Positions 22,351 to 24,490 of a stretch of DNA of 24,490 nucleotides are shown in pieces. Position 1 is the stretch's first letter, and the number at the start of each line of letters is the position of its first letter. Made by a program: the position numbers and the translations under genes. The notes under the pieces are model-generated. The model saw only the letters and a list, made by a program, of their open reading frames with translations, was not told the origin of the DNA and ran no database searches. The DNA lies in contig UQWT01000028.1 of assembly GCA_900544815.1 (NCBI GenBank), forward strand, positions 1 through 24,490. The letters run 5' to 3'. The DNA is from an uncultured Bacteroidales bacterium (GTDB taxonomy: Bacteria; Bacteroidota; Bacteroidia; Bacteroidales; UBA932).

Positions 22351-24490
22351 ATTATAAAAAAATTAAAGACCATACTCATACGGGCGCTGCTTATACTTTT
22401 CGCCCTCCAGATTGGAATATATCTGGCACTACAGATTCCGGCATTGCAGACATGGCTGGCGCGGGGTGTTGTGGGTATGGTATCCAACAAGATAAATGGC
22501 AACATTAAGGTTGGAAAGGTCTATTTTGTATTCTTTAACAGATTAGTGCTTAATGAGGTAAGTATTACAGACAAAGAGAGCGCCACAGGCACTGTAAAGG
22601 ATACGTTGCTCTCTTGCGACAAATTGTCGGTGACCCTCTCCCCTATGGAACTTCTTAAAGGCAACATAAAGCTTAATTCGGTCTCTTTATCGGATGGTAT
22701 CTTCAATCTGCAGAACGAGGGGGTTGGGATGAGTAACCTTAAAAGGATATTAGGACTAGGCAAAAAACAGAAAGATACTACAAATAAAAGATCTATAAAC
22801 CTGCTCGCCAACTCCTTAAAATTAAAGAACTTTAGATTTGTAATGCAGAACCCAAGGAACTACCGGGACAGGGGACCTTACTGCATGAATTTCGCGGACC
22901 TCAATGTTAAAGATATTAACATTAACATAAACTCCATATCTTTAGAGAGAGATACATTAAGAGCCAATATAAAAAATATTAGCGCCAAGGAGAAGTGCGG
23001 TTTTAACCTAAAGCATTTAGAGGGGCTTCTGCAGGTTACAGCACATGAAGCAAAGATAAAGAACCTCCGGATAGAGGACGATTTTTCAAATATACCGGCA
23101 GAATACTTCTCAATGTCTTTTAATACAACCGAGGATTTCTCTGATTTTGTAAATAAAGTAAGATTGGGCATTGATCTCCAAAACGCATATATAAACTTTA
23201 AGACAATAGGCAAATTTGCTCCATCTCTTGCCAACAGCTCTTTGGCTTTTTACGTAAACGGAGAGGCTACCGGCAGAATAAACAATCTAAAGGCAGATAG
23301 TCTTGAAGTTACGTCTGAAAGTGGGCACACATTTCTCAGACTTAAGGCACATCTGAGCGGTTTGCCGGATGTTCCATCTACAATGGCATCTATAAAGATA
23401 GAGGATTGCTACACCATGCCCGGCGATATAGCAGATATTATTGCATCAATAAACAACACCCCAAAGATACCATTTTTAACGCAACTGACCCCGGCTGTAA
23501 GATACAACTTTACCGCCGATCTTACAGGACTGCTGTACGATTTTGCGGTTAAAGGCAAGCTCACCTCCTCTGTTGGAACGGTGGATATGGATATTCTTAT
23601 GGATGCTTCACCTGAGCAGAGGAAAAACGGTTTAAAATTAGACGGATATGTTAAAACTCATGAGTTAGATCTTGGCAAAATTCTAAATAACAAGATGTTG
23701 GGCGCTGTTACGCTTAACGGCAACATACAGTCTTTATTCAAGAGCGAAGAGATGGGCGGGATGAATGTAAATCTTAAAATGCTTAACGTTTCCAAGCTTG
23801 GGTTTAACAGATATGTTTACAGAAACATAATTGCAACCGGACTATACAACAGCAAACTGTTTGACGGAAAGATTATCTGTCACGACCCTAATTTAGATTT
23901 CATATTTCAGGGACTGTTCTCTTTTGACAGGACAAAGAACAGCAGGTACGATTTTTATATGGATATGCCGTACGCAAACCTGCATGCACTTAATATCGAT
24001 AAAAGGGACACCGTATCTGAGGTAAGCCTGCTCACAACTGCCAAGTTTACAAGAACCCCTATGGGGGATATAAACGGAACCATAAAGGTCAAGAATCCAT
24101 ATTTCAGAAACAGCAAGGGTGGATTTGATCTTGGCGACATAACTTTGGAATCTGTAATGGAGACAAACAATTACAACTCCAAGTTCAAGTCGCAGTTTAT
24201 GAATGCGCAGTATGCCGGCAATATAGAGATATCTACCTTTATCTCCGATTTTATTACATCAACAATAAGAAAGACAGCAGAGAATTATCTTAACAAGGGT
24301 GACAAAAGAATTGAAACAGAGAACCATATTATTGCAGAAAGCAATGAGCATGAGGCTAAAAAGGGTGAACTGAACATACATTTCTCAGACACGAGAGGAT
24401 TACTCGAAGCTCTTTTACCTCAGTTGTATATTGCTCCAAAATCTGCCATTAGAGTCTATAGAAACAACTCTTTCAACTGTCTTAATCTAA
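22351..24490 (+). CDS. AsmA/TamB-like envelope protein (3' end outside window; start codon unclear)
   Basis: The frame is open for 713 codons from 22351 to the window end, so the gene is cut off on the right. It begins with a basic segment and one hydrophobic helix (IRALLILFALQIGIYLAL), then a long, beta-rich, Asn/Ser-containing region with motifs such as NKINGNIKVGKVYFVFFNRLVLNEVSI, typical of AsmA/TamB-family proteins that span the periplasm and help lipid transfer or outer-membrane protein assembly. The frame has no ATG, GTG or TTG between its upstream stop (TAG at 22327) and TTG 22444, which would already lose most of the helix. ATT at 22351 or ATA at 22354 fit best; otherwise a 1-base deletion separates the helix from the ATG at 22334. 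The position divergent from tsaD supports the family call. Confidence 0.8.
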   Translation, partial: MIKKLKTILIRALLILFALQIGIYLALQIPALQTWLARGVVGMVSNKINGNIKVGKVYFVFFNRLVLNEVSITDKESATGTVKDTLLSCDKLSVTLSPMELLKGNIKLNSVSLSDGIFNLQNEGVGMSNLKRILGLGKKQKDTTNKRSINLLANSLKLKNFRFVMQNPRNYRDRGPYCMNFADLNVKDINININSISLERDTLRANIKNISAKEKCGFNLKHLEGLLQVTAHEAKIKNLRIEDDFSNIPAEYFSMSFNTTEDFSDFVNKVRLGIDLQNAYINFKTIGKFAPSLANSSLAFYVNGEATGRINNLKADSLEVTSESGHTFLRLKAHLSGLPDVPSTMASIKIEDCYTMPGDIADIIASINNTPKIPFLTQLTPAVRYNFTADLTGLLYDFAVKGKLTSSVGTVDMDILMDASPEQRKNGLKLDGYVKTHELDLGKILNNKMLGAVTLNGNIQSLFKSEEMGGMNVNLKMLNVSKLGFNRYVYRNIIATGLYNSKLFDGKIICHDPNLDFIFQGLFSFDRTKNSRYDFYMDMPYANLHALNIDKRDTVSEVSLLTTAKFTRTPMGDINGTIKVKNPYFRNSKGGFDLGDITLESVMETNNYNSKFKSQFMNAQYAGNIEISTFISDFITSTIRKTAENYLNKGDKRIETENHIIAESNEHEAKKGELNIHFSDTRGLLEALLPQLYIAPKSAIRVYRNNSFNCLNL

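Overview
The window is a chromosomal stretch from a Bacteroidales-type bacterium. The gene families, the Bacteroides-like -7 promoter elements (TAnnTTTG), the A/T-rich leaders in place of Shine-Dalgarno sites, and the V-ATPase operon E-DUF2764-A-B-D-I-K all point that way. I cannot place it to genus. Most of it is housekeeping: no phage, CRISPR array, defence island, rRNA or tRNA is visible.

Layout, left to right. (1) 2-451 is the 3' end of a sodium-pumping decarboxylase beta subunit, closed by a strong intrinsic terminator. (2) 797-8186 is a complete seven-gene V-type ATPase operon whose proteolipid keeps the residues that bind Na+ in Enterococcus hirae NtpK. (3) 8440-11884 holds a phosphoglucosamine-mutase-like gene, a DUF1343/NamZ-type muramidase gene and a Bax-inhibitor-1/YccA membrane protein. 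(4) 11994-12914 (minus) is an AraC-type regulator that shares a bidirectional terminator with the Bax-inhibitor gene. (5) 13129-13377 is ribosomal protein L31 type B, with its own promoter and terminator. (6) 13472-18607 is a probable co-transcribed run: a TIGR02757/DUF2400 gene, tldD, tldE and an nhaC-like Na+/H+ antiporter. (7) 18690-19217 is a SlyD-like peptidyl-prolyl isomerase with a Cys-rich tail. (8) 19265-19621 is a gene-free stretch with a perfect 13-bp palindrome. (9) 19622-22237 (minus) is tsaD followed by a COG2509 FAD-dependent oxidoreductase. (10) 22351-24490 is a divergent, 3'-truncated AsmA/TamB-like envelope gene with no usual start codon.

Functional themes. Sodium links three separate loci: the decarboxylase (Na+ export driven by decarboxylation), the V-ATPase with a predicted Na+-binding rotor, and the NhaC antiporter. 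The V-ATPase operon lacks recognisable C, F and G subunit genes. It carries instead the small DUF2764 gene, which may stand in for a missing stalk subunit.

The least expected non-coding signal is a family of GCCAAN-rich intergenic repeats at three loci. Two of them share 31 identical bases in inverted orientation about 5.9 kb apart, and one copy runs into the end of the DUF2400 gene and supplies its last codons. I found no convincing new multi-gene system. The best leads are this repeat family, the missing start codon of the TamB-like gene, the DUF2764 subunit, and the unexplained 19.3-19.6 kb intergenic region.
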